A DNA stretch of 32,731 nucleotides from Vogesella alkaliphila (GTDB lineage: Bacteria > Pseudomonadota > Gammaproteobacteria > Burkholderiales > Chromobacteriaceae). The stretch spans positions 230,236 through 262,966 of the forward strand of contig NZ_BMYW01000003.1 in assembly GCF_014652475.1 (NCBI RefSeq). Direction: 5' to 3'. The notes under the pieces are model-generated. The model was given only the letters and a program-made list of their open reading frames with translations, did not search any database and was not told where the DNA came from. Positions 10,217-19,566 of this stretch are shown here, piece by piece (positions within the stretch are counted from its first letter, which is position 1; the number at the start of each line of letters is the position of its first letter). The translations under genes were made by a program, and so were the position numbers.

Positions 10217-11308
10217 ATGACAAAACGCACGGTGATGGTAATGGCGGCAGGCACGGGTGGACACATCGTCCCCGGCATCGCCGTTGCCCGCGAGCTGCAA
10301 CGGCGCGGCTGGCAAGTGCTGTGGGTCGGCACCGAGCGTGGCATGGAAAACAAGCTGGTGCCGCCGACCGGCATCCCGCTGATCCGGCTGGCGTTCCACG
10401 GCGTGCGCGGCAAGGGCTTGCTGGGCTCGATCAAAGGCGTGCTGCAGCTGGGCGCCGCCTTTCTGCGCAGCCTGAAGCTGATGTTCGAACACCGCCCGGA
10501 CGTGATCCTGGGCATGGGCGGCTACGTGTGCCTGCCGACCGGCCTCGCCGGCGCGCTGCTGTGGAAGCCGCTGGTGATGGTCAACGCCGATGCCGGCCTG
10601 CTGCTGAGCAACAAGGCGCTGCTGCCGTTTGCCGACCATCTGGCCTGCGGCTTCGACGGCGAAGCCGCCCGGCTGAACAAGGCGGTGGTCACCGGCAACC
10701 CGGTGCGCGCCGAGATCGAACAGATGGCGCCGCCGGCCGAGCGCTTTGCCGGCCGCAGCGGCCCGCTGCGCGTGCTGGTGGTCGGTGGCAGCCTGGGCGC
10801 GAAGGTGCTCAACGACACCCTGCCGCAGGCGCTGGCGCTGCTGCCGGCCGGGGCGCGGCCGCTGCTGACGCACCAGACCGGCGACAAGAATTTCGACGCC
10901 GTGCAGCAGGTCTACGCCGCCGCAGGCTTGAAGGTTGGCCGCGACGTGACGCTGCTGCCCTTCATCGACAACATGGCCGCGCTGCTGGCCGAGTGCGACG
11001 TGATCCTGTGCCGTGCCGGCGCGATCACCGTCAGCGAACTGTGCGCCGCCGGCGTGCCCAGCATCCTGGTGCCGCTGGTGGTGTCCACCACCTCGCACCA
11101 GCGCGACAACGCGGCGTGGATGGCGGCCCATGGCGCGGCCATCCACCTGCCGCAGCAAGACATGAATCCGCAGCAACTGGCTGAGCTGTTGGGCGGTCTC
11201 ACCCGCCCGCAGCTGCTGCAGATGGCCGAACAGGCGCGAACACTGGCCAAGCCGGCCGCGGCGGCCAGAGTGGCCGACCTGTGCCAGGCGCTGGCGGATA
11301 ACGAATAG
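10217..11308 (+). CDS. murG: UDP-N-acetylglucosamine--N-acetylmuramyl-(pentapeptide) pyrophosphoryl-undecaprenol N-acetylglucosamine transferase
   Basis: This 363-residue, membrane-associated GT28 glycosyltransferase converts lipid I to lipid II on the cytoplasmic face. The N-terminal glycine loop is A-G-T-G-G-H (11-16), and the C-terminal donor domain shows [19 protein letters not shown] and the H-Q-R-D-N-A motif. ATG 10217 is chosen over the upstream in-frame TTG 10151 because only this start matches the family N-terminus; the TTG lies within the palindrome. The H-E-Q-N segment seen in the E. coli enzyme after P-(L/I)-V is V-N-A-D here ([10 protein letters not shown]), which may be a lineage variant. 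An in-frame copy of the dispersed repeat is at 10931-10942. Confidence 0.94.
   Translation: MTKRTVMVMAAGTGGHIVPGIAVARELQRRGWQVLWVGTERGMENKLVPPTGIPLIRLAFHGVRGKGLLGSIKGVLQLGAAFLRSLKLMFEHRPDVILGMGGYVCLPTGLAGALLWKPLVMVNADAGLLLSNKALLPFADHLACGFDGEAARLNKAVVTGNPVRAEIEQMAPPAERFAGRSGPLRVLVVGGSLGAKVLNDTLPQALALLPAGARPLLTHQTGDKNFDAVQQVYAAAGLKVGRDVTLLPFIDNMAALLAECDVILCRAGAITVSELCAAGVPSILVPLVVSTTSHQRDNAAWMAAHGAAIHLPQQDMNPQQLAELLGGLTRPQLLQMAEQARTLAKPAAAARVADLCQALADNE
10931..10942 (+). repeat. Dispersed repeat copy inside murG
   Basis: AAGGTTGGCCGC matches the 12-base core exactly, coding for K-V-G-R. Confidence 0.5.
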
Positions 11309-11346
11309 AACAGGGGCCCGACGGGACCCGAGCAAGAGAAGACACC

Positions 11347-12741
11347 ATGAAACATCGCGTCAAACACATACACTTTGTCGGCATCGGCGGCGTCGGCATG
11401 TGCGGCATTGCCGAGGTACTGCTGAACCTGGGCTACACCGTGTCCGGTACCGACATGGCCGACAACGCCGCCACCAAGCGCCTGACCGAGCAGGGTGCGC
11501 GCATCCACTTCGGCCACGACGCCACCTATATCCAGGGCGCCGACGTGGTGGTGACCTCCACCGCGGTGAAGGCGGACAATCCGGAGGTGATGGAGGCGCA
11601 GGCGCGCCATATCCCGGTGATTCCGCGCGCGATGATGCTGGCCGAGCTGATGCGCTTCAAGCAGGGCATCGCCATCGCCGGCACCCACGGCAAGACCACC
11701 ACCACCAGCCTGACCGCGTCGGTGCTGGGTGCGGCCAACCTGGACCCGACCTTCGTGATCGGCGGCAAGCTGACTGCGGCCGGCACCAATGCCCGCCTCG
11801 GCAGCGGCGAGTACCTGGTGGCCGAGGCCGACGAATCCGACGCCTCCTTCCTCTATCTGCAGCCGGTGATGTCGGTGGTGACCAATATCGACGCCGACCA
11901 CATGGACACCTACGACCACAGCTTCGACAAGCTGAAGCAGGCCTTCGTCGACTTCATCCACCACCTGCCGTTCTACGGCCGCGCCGTGCTGTGTGTGGAC
12001 GACGAGCACGTGCGCAGCATCGTGCCGGCGCTGAAAAAACCGGTGACCACCTACGGTCTGGACGACAGCGCCGATGTCTACGCCGAAAACGTGGTCGCCG
12101 ACGCCGGCCAGATGCACTTCGACGTGGTGGTGAAAGGCGAAGACCTGCGCTTCCCGGTGACGCTGAACATGCCGGGCCGCCACAACGTGCTCAACGCGCT
12201 GGCCGCCACCGCCATCGGTCTGGAGTGCGGCGCCGAGGTGGAGGCGATCCAGCGCGGTCTGGCCGAGTTCGCCGGTGTCGGCCGCCGCTTCCAGCGCTAC
12301 GGCGAACTGCCGGCCAAGGACGGTGGCAGCTACACCCTGATCGACGACTACGGCCACCACCCGGTGGAAATGGCGGCGACGCTGGCCGCGGTGCGCGGCG
12401 CCTTCCCGGACAAGCGCCTGGTGCTGGCGTTCCAGCCGCACCGCTACAGCCGCACCCGCGACCTGTTCGAGGACTTCGTCAAGGTATTGAACGGCGTCGA
12501 CTGCCTGCTGCTGGCGGAAGTGTACGCCGCCGGCGAGGCGCCGATCGTGGCCGCCGACGGCCGCGCGCTGACGCGGGCGGTACGGGTCGGCGGCAAGGTG
12601 GAGCCGGTGTTCGTCGAGCAGATCGCCGACATGCCGCAGGTGATCAGCGACATGGTGCGCGACGGCGACGTGGTGATCACCATGGGCGCCGGTTCCATCG
12701 GCGGCATCCCGGCCAAGCTGGTCGCGGCGAGCAAGGCATAA
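11347..12741 (+). CDS. murC: UDP-N-acetylmuramate--L-alanine ligase
   Basis: This 464-residue cytoplasmic Mur ligase adds the first stem-peptide residue. It opens with the [15 protein letters not shown] nucleotide-binding segment and has the P-loop G112-T-H-G-K-T-T118. Other family features are E-A-D-E-S-D, the N-I-D-A-D-H segment, D-D-Y-G-H-H-P and [12 protein letters not shown] 11347 follows an AAGAGAAGA purine-rich leader. A separate long open frame overlaps murC in another frame from 11400, but it is not a gene; only its downstream part is ddl. Confidence 0.96.
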   Translation: MKHRVKHIHFVGIGGVGMCGIAEVLLNLGYTVSGTDMADNAATKRLTEQGARIHFGHDATYIQGADVVVTSTAVKADNPEVMEAQARHIPVIPRAMMLAELMRFKQGIAIAGTHGKTTTTSLTASVLGAANLDPTFVIGGKLTAAGTNARLGSGEYLVAEADESDASFLYLQPVMSVVTNIDADHMDTYDHSFDKLKQAFVDFIHHLPFYGRAVLCVDDEHVRSIVPALKKPVTTYGLDDSADVYAENVVADAGQMHFDVVVKGEDLRFPVTLNMPGRHNVLNALAATAIGLECGAEVEAIQRGLAEFAGVGRRFQRYGELPAKDGGSYTLIDDYGHHPVEMAATLAAVRGAFPDKRLVLAFQPHRYSRTRDLFEDFVKVLNGVDCLLLAEVYAAGEAPIVAADGRALTRAVRVGGKVEPVFVEQIADMPQVISDMVRDGDVVITMGAGSIGGIPAKLVAASKA

Positions 12742-12748
12742 CCCAGGA

Positions 12749-12777
12749 CAAGGTTGGCCGCGTGCGGCTCACGCGGC
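12749..12777 (+). repeat. Dispersed repeat copy merged with a stem-loop, murC-ddl gap
   Basis: CAAGGTTGGCCGC (12749-12761) matches 13 bases of the window-wide motif. Its last five bases form the start of a perfect 8-bp hairpin: GCCGCGTG (12757-12764), loop CGGCT, CACGCGGC (12770-12777). The hairpin ends 11 bases before the ddl start codon, so it may affect ddl translation or RNA stability. No T-tract follows. Confidence 0.7.
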
Positions 12778-12788
12778 AGCAAGGAAAC

Positions 12789-13703
12789 ATGATGAAGCAA
12801 TTTGGCAAGGTGGCAGTGGTGATGGGCGGCAGCTCCGCCGAGCGCGAAGTGTCGCTGATGAGCGGCAACGGCGTGCTGGCCGCGCTGCAGAGCAAGGGCG
12901 TGGACGCGCACAAGTTCGACCCGTCGGAGAAGCCGTTGTCGGCGCTGCAGACGGAAGGCTTTGCCCGCGTGTTCAACATCCTGCACGGCCCGTTCGGCGA
13001 GGACGGCACGCTGCAGGGTGCGCTGGAGAGCATGGCCATTCCCTATACCGGCTGCGGCGTGATGGCGTCGGCGATCTGCATGGACAAGTGGCGCACCAAG
13101 CTGCTGTGGAAGGGTGCCGGCCTGCCGATCCCGGATTTCGAGCTGCTGACGGACGACAGCGACTTCGACGCCATCGAGGCCCGCCTCGGCCTGCCTATCT
13201 TCGTCAAGCCGTCCACCGAGGGTTCCAGCATCGGCGTGACCAAGGTGAAGGAACACGGCGGCCTGAAGGCGGCGTACGAAGAGGCGCGCCAGTACGACGA
13301 GATCGTGATCGCCGAGCAGTTCATCGGCGGCGGCGAGTACACCTGCGCCATCATCGACGGCAAGGCTTACCCGACCATCAAGATCGAGCCGGCCACCGAG
13401 TACTACGACTACCAGGCCAAGTATTTCCGCGACGACACCGTGTATCGCTGCCCGTCCGGCCTTGCGGCCAACGTCGAGCAGCGTGCGCGCGAGCTGGCGC
13501 TGCAGGCCTTCCGCGTGCTGGGTTGCCGCGGCTGGGCGCGCATCGACTTCCTGATGGACGAGGCAGGCGGCATCTACCTGCTGGAGGCCAACACCAATCC
13601 GGGCATGACCAGCCACAGCCTGGTGCCGATGGCGGCGCGGGTCGAGGGACTGTCCTACGAGGATCTGTGCCTACAGGTGCTGGCGGCAGCTCATGTGGGA
13701 TAA
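12789..13703 (+). CDS. ddl: D-alanine--D-alanine ligase (DdlB type)
   Basis: This 304-residue ATP-grasp ligase makes the D-Ala-D-Ala dipeptide used by MurF. Family motifs are [10 protein letters not shown] at the N-terminus, [24 protein letters not shown] (ATP-binding), and [15 protein letters not shown] near the C-terminus (metal and substrate binding). Two adjacent ATGs (12789 and 12792) are possible. AAGGA at 12781-12785 is better spaced for the second. It overlaps ftsQ by 11 bases. An in-frame repeat copy lies at 13461-13472. Confidence 0.95.
   Translation: MMKQFGKVAVVMGGSSAEREVSLMSGNGVLAALQSKGVDAHKFDPSEKPLSALQTEGFARVFNILHGPFGEDGTLQGALESMAIPYTGCGVMASAICMDKWRTKLLWKGAGLPIPDFELLTDDSDFDAIEARLGLPIFVKPSTEGSSIGVTKVKEHGGLKAAYEEARQYDEIVIAEQFIGGGEYTCAIIDGKAYPTIKIEPATEYYDYQAKYFRDDTVYRCPSGLAANVEQRARELALQAFRVLGCRGWARIDFLMDEAGGIYLLEANTNPGMTSHSLVPMAARVEGLSYEDLCLQVLAAAHVG
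13461..13472 (-). repeat. Dispersed repeat copy inside ddl
   Basis: CTTGCGGCCAAC matches 11 bases of the reverse complement of the motif, coding for L-A-A-N. Confidence 0.4.
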
Positions 13704-14448
13704 CCATGCGGTACTGCGCGCGCTGGCGAACATGCTGTTGCTGGCCGCGCTGCTGATGTTGCTGTACAGCGCCGGGGTGTGGTTGACGCACTCGCCGCTG
13801 TTTCCGGTCAAGCGGATCGCGATTGGCGGCCAGTTCGTGAAGGTGACACCGGTGCAGTTGAAGTACATCGCGCAGCACGAGCTGTCCGGCACCTTCTTCA
13901 CGCTGGACATCAACAAGACGCGCGGTGCGTTCGAGAAGCTGCCGTGGGTGCGCGAGGCGCAGGTGCGGCGCACGTGGCCGGACCGCCTGCAGATCACCAT
14001 CGCGGAACACGTGGCGGTGGCGCGCTGGGGCGAAAGCGGGCTGATCAGCAAGGAAGGTCGCTGGTTCGATGCGGCCAGTGACCAGCCGCTGCCGGTGCTG
14101 TTCGGGCCGGCGGGCAGTGAAAAGGAAATGGTACAGGCCCTGCACGCGTTCGGGCCGGTACTGGCACAGGCCAGGCTGAAAGTGCGGCAATTGTGGTTGA
14201 GCGAGCGCCGCGCCTGGAAGATGGAACTGGATAACGGGGTAATGCTGGAGCTGGGACGTGGCCCGGTGAAGGAGCGGTTGGCGCGGTTTGTCGAGTACTG
14301 GCCGCGCAGCCTGGCCACCATGCCGTATCGCATCGAGTACATCGACCTGCGTTACCCCAATGGATTTGCCGTGAAGATGCTGGAATACCAGGCAGGCACG
14401 GCAACAAAACAAGCTTTGAGTGTTGGAGCGACAGGTGAGCAAACCTAA
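13693..14448 (+). CDS. ftsQ: Cell division protein FtsQ
   Basis: This 251-residue bitopic divisome protein has a short cytoplasmic N-terminus, a membrane helix at about residues 9-30 and a periplasmic part. Residues about 35-105 fit a POTRA domain ([12 protein letters not shown] start), followed by the FtsQ beta domain with [15 protein letters not shown] and a C-terminal [11 protein letters not shown] segment. These C-terminal features bind FtsB in known systems. The ATG lies inside the end of ddl, and the end overlaps ftsA by about 14 bases. Confidence 0.94.
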   Translation: MWDNHAVLRALANMLLLAALLMLLYSAGVWLTHSPLFPVKRIAIGGQFVKVTPVQLKYIAQHELSGTFFTLDINKTRGAFEKLPWVREAQVRRTWPDRLQITIAEHVAVARWGESGLISKEGRWFDAASDQPLPVLFGPAGSEKEMVQALHAFGPVLAQARLKVRQLWLSERRAWKMELDNGVMLELGRGPVKERLARFVEYWPRSLATMPYRIEYIDLRYPNGFAVKMLEYQAGTATKQALSVGATGEQT

Positions 14449-15673
14449 AGAAAGCAAGAACATGCTGGTCGGCCTGGATATCGGGACCTCGAAGATCGTC
14501 GCGATCGTCGCCGAGGTGCTGGAAGAAGGCCAGATCAACATCATCGGCATGGGCCAGGTGCCGTCGCGCGGCTTGAAGCGTGGCATGGTGGTCAACATCG
14601 AATCCACGGTGCAGGCGATCCAGCGCGCGCTGGAAGAGGCCGAGCTGATGGCCGACTGCAAGATCCACCAGGTGTTTACCGGCATCGCCGGCAGCCACAT
14701 CAAGAGCGTCAACTCGCACGGCATGGTGGCGATCAAGGACCGCGAAGTGACGCCGATGGACATCGAGCGCGTGATCGAAACCGCGCGCGCGGTGACCATT
14801 CCGCCGGACCACCAGGTGCTGCACATCCTGACCCAGGAGTACAGCATCGACGGCCAGGAGGGCGTGCGCGAGCCGCTGGGCATGAGCGGCGTGCGGCTGG
14901 AGGCCAAGGTGCACATCGTCACCGGCGCGGTATCCGCCGCGCAGAACGTGGCGAAGTGCGTGCGCCGCTGCGGGCTGGAAGTGTCCGACCTGGTGCTGCA
15001 GCCGATGGCGTCGGCGATGGCGGTGCTGTCCGAGGACGAGAAGGAACTCGGCGTCTGCCTGATCGACATCGGCGGCGGCACCACCGACATCGCGGTGTAC
15101 ACCAACGGCGCGATCCGCCACACCGCGGTGATCCCGATCGCCGGTGACCAGATCACCAACGACATCGCGATGGCGCTGCGCACCCCGACCAAGGAAGCGG
15201 AAGACATCAAGATCCAGCACGGCGTGGCGCTGGTGTCGCTGGCCGACGCCTCGCAGATGATCGAGGTGCCGGGCGTCGGCGAGCGCGGCCCGCGCCAGAT
15301 GTCGCGCGCCACGCTGGCCGAAGTGATCGAGCCGCGGGTGGAAGAACTGTTCCAGCTGGTGCAGCAGGAGCTGCGCCGCAGCGGTTTCGAGGAAGTGTTG
15401 TCGTCCGGCATGGTGATTACCGGCGGCGCCAGCCTGATGCCGGGCATGGTCGAGCTGGCCGAGGAAGTGTTCCACATGCCGGTGCGTATCGGCGTGCCGA
15501 AGTACGTCGGCGGTCTGTCGGAAGTGGTGAAGAATCCACGCTTCTCGACCGGTGTCGGCCTGTTGCAGTACGGCAAGGACCAGATGAATCCGCGCGCCCA
15601 CCACAAGGTGGACGATGGCGGCGTAGGACAGATGTTTCAAAAAATGAAAGCCTGGTTTGCCGGAAATTTCTGA
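14435..15673 (+). CDS. ftsA: Cell division protein FtsA
   Basis: This 412-residue actin-fold ATPase tethers FtsZ to the membrane. GTG 14435 is chosen because GGAG (14425-14428) precedes it by six bases; GTG 14420 is an alternative that adds five residues. The N-terminal phosphate-1 loop reads G-L-D-I-G-T-S-K. D-I-G-G-G-T-T-D matches phosphate-2, and I-T-G-G-A-S-L-M-P-G the adenosine motif. The C-terminus (M-F-Q-K-M-K-A-W-F-A-G-N-F) is an amphipathic membrane-targeting helix of the usual kind. It lies directly before ftsZ, as in almost all Proteobacteria. Confidence 0.96.
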   Translation: MSKPKESKNMLVGLDIGTSKIVAIVAEVLEEGQINIIGMGQVPSRGLKRGMVVNIESTVQAIQRALEEAELMADCKIHQVFTGIAGSHIKSVNSHGMVAIKDREVTPMDIERVIETARAVTIPPDHQVLHILTQEYSIDGQEGVREPLGMSGVRLEAKVHIVTGAVSAAQNVAKCVRRCGLEVSDLVLQPMASAMAVLSEDEKELGVCLIDIGGGTTDIAVYTNGAIRHTAVIPIAGDQITNDIAMALRTPTKEAEDIKIQHGVALVSLADASQMIEVPGVGERGPRQMSRATLAEVIEPRVEELFQLVQQELRRSGFEEVLSSGMVITGGASLMPGMVELAEEVFHMPVRIGVPKYVGGLSEVVKNPRFSTGVGLLQYGKDQMNPRAHHKVDDGGVGQMFQKMKAWFAGNF

Positions 15674-15721
15674 GCATGACCAGGGTCTCGGGTTCGCTCA
15701 TCTTTTAACAGGAGAGAAAAA

Positions 15722-16906
15722 ATGAGCATGGTATTCGAAGTAATGCAGGAAACCGCCTCCGAGGCGGTGATCAAGGTGATCGGTGTCGGTGGTGGCGGCT
15801 GCAACGCCATCGACAACATGATCGACAATCTGGTGAACGGCGTGGAATTCATCTGCGCCAACACCGACGCCCAGGCGCTGAAGCGCAACAAGGCCGCGCA
15901 AAAGCTGCAGCTGGGTAACAACCTGACCCGCGGTCTGGGTGCCGGCGCCAATCCGGAAGTTGGCCGCAGCGCCGCGCTGGAAGACCGCGAACGCATCGCC
16001 GAGATGCTGCGCGGCGCCAACATGGTGTTCGTGACCGCCGGCATGGGCGGCGGCACCGGCACCGGCGCCGCCCCGGTGGTGGCGGAAGTGGCCAAGGAAA
16101 TGGGCATCCTCACCGTCGGCGTGGTGACGCGTCCGTTCGACCACGAAGGCAAGCGCATGCGCGTCGCCAACGACGGCATCGAGCTGCTGAAGAAGCACGT
16201 CGATTCGCTGATCGTGATCCCGAACGAGAAGCTGATGGACGTGCTGGGTGACGACGTGTCGATGCGCGACGCCTTCCGCGCCGCCGACGACGTGCTCAAG
16301 GGCGCGGTGGCCGGGATCTCCGAAGTGATCACCTGCCCGGGCCTGATCAACGTCGACTTTGCCGACGTGCGCGCGGTGATGGGCGAGATGGGCCTGGCGA
16401 TGATGGGGTCCGCGTTTGCCTCCGGCATCGACCGCGCCCGCGTCGCCGCCGAACAGGCCGTGGCCAGCCCGCTGCTGGACAACATCACGCTGGAAGGCGC
16501 GCGTGGCGTACTGGTGAACATCTCCACCGCGCCGGGTTGCCTGAAGATGAGCGAATACCGCGAAATCATGTCCATCATCCGCCAGTACGCCGACGACGAT
16601 GCGCAGGTGAAGTTCGGTACCGCCGAAGTGGAAGACATGCCGGAGGACACCATCCGCGTGACGCTGATCGCGACCGGCCTGGGCCAGAAGCCGCAGACCA
16701 GCCGCGACGAGCGCCCGGAATACATCAAGATCGTGAAGACCGGCACCGACAATATCGCGATGGAAGTGGACTACAACGAGCTGGGTAATACCCCGGCCGT
16801 GATGCGCAGCCGCAACCGCCGTGCCACCGGTGCCGCCGACTTCTCCGATCCGTCGGTGAGCGAGTCGTTCGACATCCCGGCTTTCCTGCGCAAGCAGGCG
16901 GACTGA
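15722..16906 (+). CDS. ftsZ: Cell division GTPase FtsZ
   Basis: This 394-residue tubulin homologue forms the Z ring. The GTP-binding signature G-G-G-T-G-T-G occupies residues 109-115, and the N-terminal G-V-G-G-G-G-C-N-A segment binds nucleotide. The T7 loop region N-V-D-F-A-D-V is present. A linker after about residue 320 leads to the conserved C-terminal peptide F-D-I-P-A-F-L-R-K, which contacts FtsA and other partners. A strong AGGAGA (15710-15715) lies six bases before ATG 15722, in keeping with the high FtsZ level cells need. It is the last division gene before lpxC. Confidence 0.98.
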   Translation: MSMVFEVMQETASEAVIKVIGVGGGGCNAIDNMIDNLVNGVEFICANTDAQALKRNKAAQKLQLGNNLTRGLGAGANPEVGRSAALEDRERIAEMLRGANMVFVTAGMGGGTGTGAAPVVAEVAKEMGILTVGVVTRPFDHEGKRMRVANDGIELLKKHVDSLIVIPNEKLMDVLGDDVSMRDAFRAADDVLKGAVAGISEVITCPGLINVDFADVRAVMGEMGLAMMGSAFASGIDRARVAAEQAVASPLLDNITLEGARGVLVNISTAPGCLKMSEYREIMSIIRQYADDDAQVKFGTAEVEDMPEDTIRVTLIATGLGQKPQTSRDERPEYIKIVKTGTDNIAMEVDYNELGNTPAVMRSRNRRATGAADFSDPSVSESFDIPAFLRKQAD

Positions 16907-16944
16907 TAGCGCAGACCTATAGTCGGTATCCGGTCAATCAATAA

Positions 16945-16965
16945 AGCACTAGCGCGAGCTGTGCT
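16945..16965 (+). other. Stem-loop between ftsZ and lpxC
   Basis: AGCAC pairs with GTGCT and, after a one-base T bulge, AGC pairs with GCT around a GCGA tetraloop. No T-tract follows, so termination after ftsZ is uncertain. The 3' arm runs directly into the putative lpxC -10 element, so the inverted repeat could also be a protein-binding site. Confidence 0.45.
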
Positions 16966-16970
16966 AGAAT
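16962..16970 (+). promoter_or_regulatory. Putative extended -10 promoter for lpxC
   Basis: TGC-TAGAAT forms an extended -10 element (TAGAAT at 16965-16970) about 30 bases before the lpxC start. The -35 position (about 16942-16947, TAAAGC) is poor, which fits an extended -10 promoter. It would let lpxC be expressed apart from the dcw transcripts. Confidence 0.5.
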
Positions 16971-17001
16971 CGGTGTCACTGTAACGGCTTGAAAGCATGT
17001 G

Positions 17002-17916
17002 ATGATTTTGCAGCGCACCTTGAAAAAAGCGATCAGCGCGACCGGCGTCGGCCTGCATTCGGGGGAAAGGGTGAAGCTGACCCTGAACCCGGCGGCGCCC
17101 GATACCGGCATCGTGTTTCGCCGTACCGACCTGCCCGAGCCGGTCAGTGTCAAAGTGCATCCTTCGCTGGTGAACGATACGCGCCTCTCCTCGACGCTGG
17201 TCTCCGAGACCGGCGTGCGTATCGGCACCATCGAACACCTGATGTCCGCCTTTGCCGGGCTGGGCATCGATAACCTGCTGATCGACGTCACCGCGGCGGA
17301 GATGCCCATCATGGATGGCTCCGCCGCGCCGTTCATCTTCCTGCTGCAAAGCGCCGGCATCGTCGACCAGGACAAGCCGAAGCGCTTCATCCGCGTCAAG
17401 CGGGTGGTCGAGGTGGTGGAGGGCGACAAGTGGGTGCGGCTGGCACCGCACGATGGCTTCAGCGTCGAGCTGTCGATCGAGTTCAACCATCCGGCGTTCA
17501 ACCGTGCACCGCAGACGGTGCACATCGATTTCGCCCACCGCTCCTACATCGACGAGATCAGCCGCGCACGAACCTTCGGCTTCATGCACGAGGTCGAGTA
17601 CATGCGCAGCCACGGTCTGGGCCGTGGCGGCAACCTCAACAACGCCATCGTGATCGACGACGAGTACGTGCTCAACCCGGAAGGCTTGCGCTTTCCGGAC
17701 GAGTTCGTGCGCCACAAGATCCTCGATGCCATCGGCGACCTGTACGTCGTCGGCCATCCGCTGATTGCCGCCTTCAGCGGCCACAAGTCCGGCCATGCGC
17801 TCAACAACAAGCTGCTGCGCGTGCTGCTGGAGACGCCGGACGCGTGGGAGTTCGTCAGCTTCGGCGACGAGCACGACGTGCCGTCCAGCTTCCACCGCCT
17901 GCCCGACGTGGCCTGA
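17002..17916 (+). CDS. lpxC: UDP-3-O-acyl-N-acetylglucosamine deacetylase LpxC
   Basis: This 304-residue zinc hydrolase catalyses the committed step of lipid A synthesis. ATG 17002 is preferred over GTG 16999 because it gives the usual M-I-L-Q-R-T-L-K start and places the zinc ligands H79, H238 and D242 and the catalytic H265 at the same numbers as in E. coli. The segments E-H-L-M-S-A-F-A-G and [12 protein letters not shown] are clear. Levels of LpxC are controlled by proteolysis in enterics; whether that holds here cannot be read from the sequence. It follows ftsZ, the standard position, and ends at a strong terminator. Confidence 0.97.
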   Translation: MILQRTLKKAISATGVGLHSGERVKLTLNPAAPDTGIVFRRTDLPEPVSVKVHPSLVNDTRLSSTLVSETGVRIGTIEHLMSAFAGLGIDNLLIDVTAAEMPIMDGSAAPFIFLLQSAGIVDQDKPKRFIRVKRVVEVVEGDKWVRLAPHDGFSVELSIEFNHPAFNRAPQTVHIDFAHRSYIDEISRARTFGFMHEVEYMRSHGLGRGGNLNNAIVIDDEYVLNPEGLRFPDEFVRHKILDAIGDLYVVGHPLIAAFSGHKSGHALNNKLLRVLLETPDAWEFVSFGDEHDVPSSFHRLPDVA

Positions 17917-17928
17917 AGGTTGGCCGCA
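17916..17928 (+). repeat. Dispersed repeat copy directly after the lpxC stop codon
   Basis: AAGGTTGGCCGCA matches 13 consecutive bases of the consensus. Its first base is the last base of the lpxC stop codon, and the terminator stem begins a few bases later. Placement next to a terminator resembles the behaviour of uptake-type repeats in Neisseriaceae, by analogy only. Confidence 0.65.
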
Positions 17929-17932
17929 TGAA

Positions 17933-17966
17933 AAAACCGCGCTGCGAGTGATCGCCGCGCGGTTTT
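17933..17966. terminator. Bidirectional rho-independent terminator between lpxC and psd
   Basis: AAAACCGCGC (17933-17942) pairs with GCGCGGTTTT (17957-17966). The loop itself can pair as GCGA-GTGA-TCGC, giving a long hairpin capped by a GNRA-type tetraloop. The T-tract on the plus strand serves lpxC. The A-tract at 17931-17936 becomes a T-tract on the minus strand and serves psd, whose stop is at 17985. Confidence 0.9.
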
Positions 17967-17984
17967 GCGTTGGGGCCGGCCGTC

Positions 17985-18830
17985 TTAGCGCGGCGTGCTC
18001 ATCGCCTCGCCCAGGCGTACCGGCCTGGCCGGCGCCCACGCCGGATTGAACGCCATGCTGTGTTGCGGGAACAGCAGCACCACGGTGGAGCCGAGCAGGA
18101 AGCGGCCCATCTCCTCGCCCTGTTTGAGGGTGATGTCCTGGCCGGCGTAGGACCACTCGGTGACCTCGCCGCGGCGCGGCGGATTGACCACGCCGTGCCA
18201 GGTGGTGGCCATGCTGCCGACCACGGTGGCGCCGACCAGGGTCAGCACCATCGTGCCGAACGCGGTGTCGAACACGCACACCACGCGCTCGTTGCGGGCG
18301 AACAGGCCGGGCACGCCGCGCGCGGTGGTCGGGTTGACCGAGAACAGCGCGCCGGGCACGTAGATCATGCGCTGCAGCGTGCCGTCGCAGGGCATGTGGA
18401 TGCGGTGGTAGTCGCGCGGGCTGAGGTAGATGGTGGCGAACTGGCCGTCGGCGAACTGCGCGGCCAGGGTGGCGTCGCCGCCGAGCAGCGCGGTGGTGGA
18501 GTAGCGGTGGCCCTTGGCCTGGAAGATCTGGTCCTGCTCGATGCGGCCGAACTGGCTGATGGCGCCGTCCACCGGGCAGGTCAGCGCCGCGTCCGCCTGC
18601 GGGCGCACGCCGTCGCGCAGCGCGCGGGTGAAGAAGGCGTTGAAGGTGTCGTAGCTGGCGATGTCCGGGTTGGCCGCTTCCGCCATGTTGACCTGGTAAC
18701 GGCGCACGAACCAGCGGATCAGCCGCGTGGTGCGCTCGCCGCCACGGGCATTGGCGACCCGGCCGGCAAAGGCGGTCAGCGCCTGCTTGGGCAGCAGGTA
18801 TTGCGGCAATACGGCAAGACGATCGGACAC
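17985..18830 (-). CDS. psd: Phosphatidylserine decarboxylase
   Basis: This inner-membrane enzyme makes phosphatidylethanolamine. At 281 residues it is somewhat shorter than the E. coli enzyme (322). The L-G-S-T motif (in R-F-L-L-G-S-T-V-V) is the self-cleavage site that yields the pyruvoyl prosthetic group on the alpha subunit. Other family segments are the Y-L-L-P-K N-terminus, S-Y-D-T-F-N-A-F-F-T-R-A-L, P-V-D-G-A-I-S-Q and S-P-R-D-Y-H-R-I-H-M-P. The likely start is GTG 18830, preceded on the minus strand by AGGG at good spacing. It is convergent with lpxC, with a shared terminator. Confidence 0.94.
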   Translation of the reverse strand: MSDRLAVLPQYLLPKQALTAFAGRVANARGGERTTRLIRWFVRRYQVNMAEAANPDIASYDTFNAFFTRALRDGVRPQADAALTCPVDGAISQFGRIEQDQIFQAKGHRYSTTALLGGDATLAAQFADGQFATIYLSPRDYHRIHMPCDGTLQRMIYVPGALFSVNPTTARGVPGLFARNERVVCVFDTAFGTMVLTLVGATVVGSMATTWHGVVNPPRRGEVTEWSYAGQDITLKQGEEMGRFLLGSTVVLLFPQHSMAFNPAWAPARPVRLGEAMSTPR

Positions 18831-18862
18831 GATGACACCCTAATTCGAAAAAACAGCGGCAG

Positions 18863-18868
18863 ATTATA
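18863..18868 (-). promoter_or_regulatory. Putative -10 box of psd
   Basis: The minus strand reads TATAAT here, a perfect -10 consensus about 33 bases upstream of the psd start codon. I see no good -35 at 17 bases. The 196-base gap (18831-19026) also holds two small hairpins, CGCGAC/GTCGCG (18910-18923) and CCGGC/GCCGG followed by TTTT (18930-18947). No gene is evident in it. Confidence 0.5.
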
Positions 18869-19026
18869 CCGGTGCCGCCGCGGCCGGCGGGAAAAACCGT
18901 GCTGCCGCGCGCGACTGGTCGCGTGTCATCCGGCGCATGCCGGTTTTGCCGGGCCGGGTTCGTGGCCGATCGCCGCCGCCGGCGCGCCGGTCCGGCCGTG
19001 GCCGGGGCGCTCACGGCGGCCGCCGC

Positions 19027-19566
19027 TTACTTCTTGCGCGGCTTGGCGTCCCGCTTGTTCAGGTTGGCGAGCAGCGCTTCGGCGCTGCGCGGGGCCAGGC
19101 CGTCCGGGCACAGGTTCTTCAGCATGGTCTGGCGGAAAGGATCGCCAAAGCTGGCCTTCTGCCACTTGGCGCGGGTCGACTCGATCCAGCGCTTGCCTTC
19201 CGGATCGGCAAAGCCGTAGCTGCGCAGGCTGCGTTCGTCGCAGTGCGCGCCTTCGCGGCTGATGTTTTCCGCGCCCTTGCTGCTCAGCTGGCGCAGGCTG
19301 AAACGGGTGACGCCGTCGCTGCCGATCTGGATCGAGCCGGCGTCGATGAACACGCGCTGCTTGACCTCGCCCGGCATCTCGATCTCGCGCCAGTCGAAGC
19401 TGGCCGGATAGTCGATCAGCGGCACGCTGGCCTCCTGCCACGGGGCTTCTTCCTCGTACCAGTTCTGCTTGCTTTGGACCGGGCGGTCTTTACCCAGGGC
19501 GCCGGCCAGCGCAAGGTTGGCCGCAACGGCGATGAGGAGGGCAGGGGCAAGGTATTTCACGATCAT
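19027..19566 (-). CDS. CNP1-like family protein, probably periplasmic
   Basis: This 179-residue protein has a predicted signal peptide (about residues 1-22, hydrophobic L-A-P-A-L-L-I-A-V-A-A-N-L-A-L-A-G-A, cleavage near ALA-GA). The body matches the CNP1-like family pattern: an N-W-Y-E-E-E start, Y-P-A-S-F-D-W, F-I-D-A-G-S-I-Q-I-G-S-D-G-V-T-R-F, G-A-E-N-I-S-R-E-G-A-H-C and a late W. The function of this family, common in betaproteobacteria, is not known to me. Its start overlaps the upstream NRDE-like gene (ATGA on the minus strand), so the two form an operon. An exact copy of the 16-base dispersed repeat is built into the signal-peptide codons (19511-19526). Confidence 0.75.
   Translation of the reverse strand: MIVKYLAPALLIAVAANLALAGALGKDRPVQSKQNWYEEEAPWQEASVPLIDYPASFDWREIEMPGEVKQRVFIDAGSIQIGSDGVTRFSLRQLSSKGAENISREGAHCDERSLRSYGFADPEGKRWIESTRAKWQKASFGDPFRQTMLKNLCPDGLAPRSAEALLANLNKRDAKPRKK
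19511..19526 (+). repeat. Exact 16/16 copy of the dispersed repeat, inside a signal-peptide coding region
   Basis: GCAAGGTTGGCCGCAA is present on the plus strand, antisense to the CNP1-like gene. On the coding strand it encodes part of the A-A-N-L-A segment of the signal peptide, where sequence is flexible, so the motif may be tolerated easily there. Confidence 0.75.

Noticed and set aside
11400-12788. Long open frame in another register across murC, continuous with ddl
   Set aside because: The translation is Arg/Gly/Ala-rich shadow sequence. Only the part from 12789 matches a protein family (Ddl).
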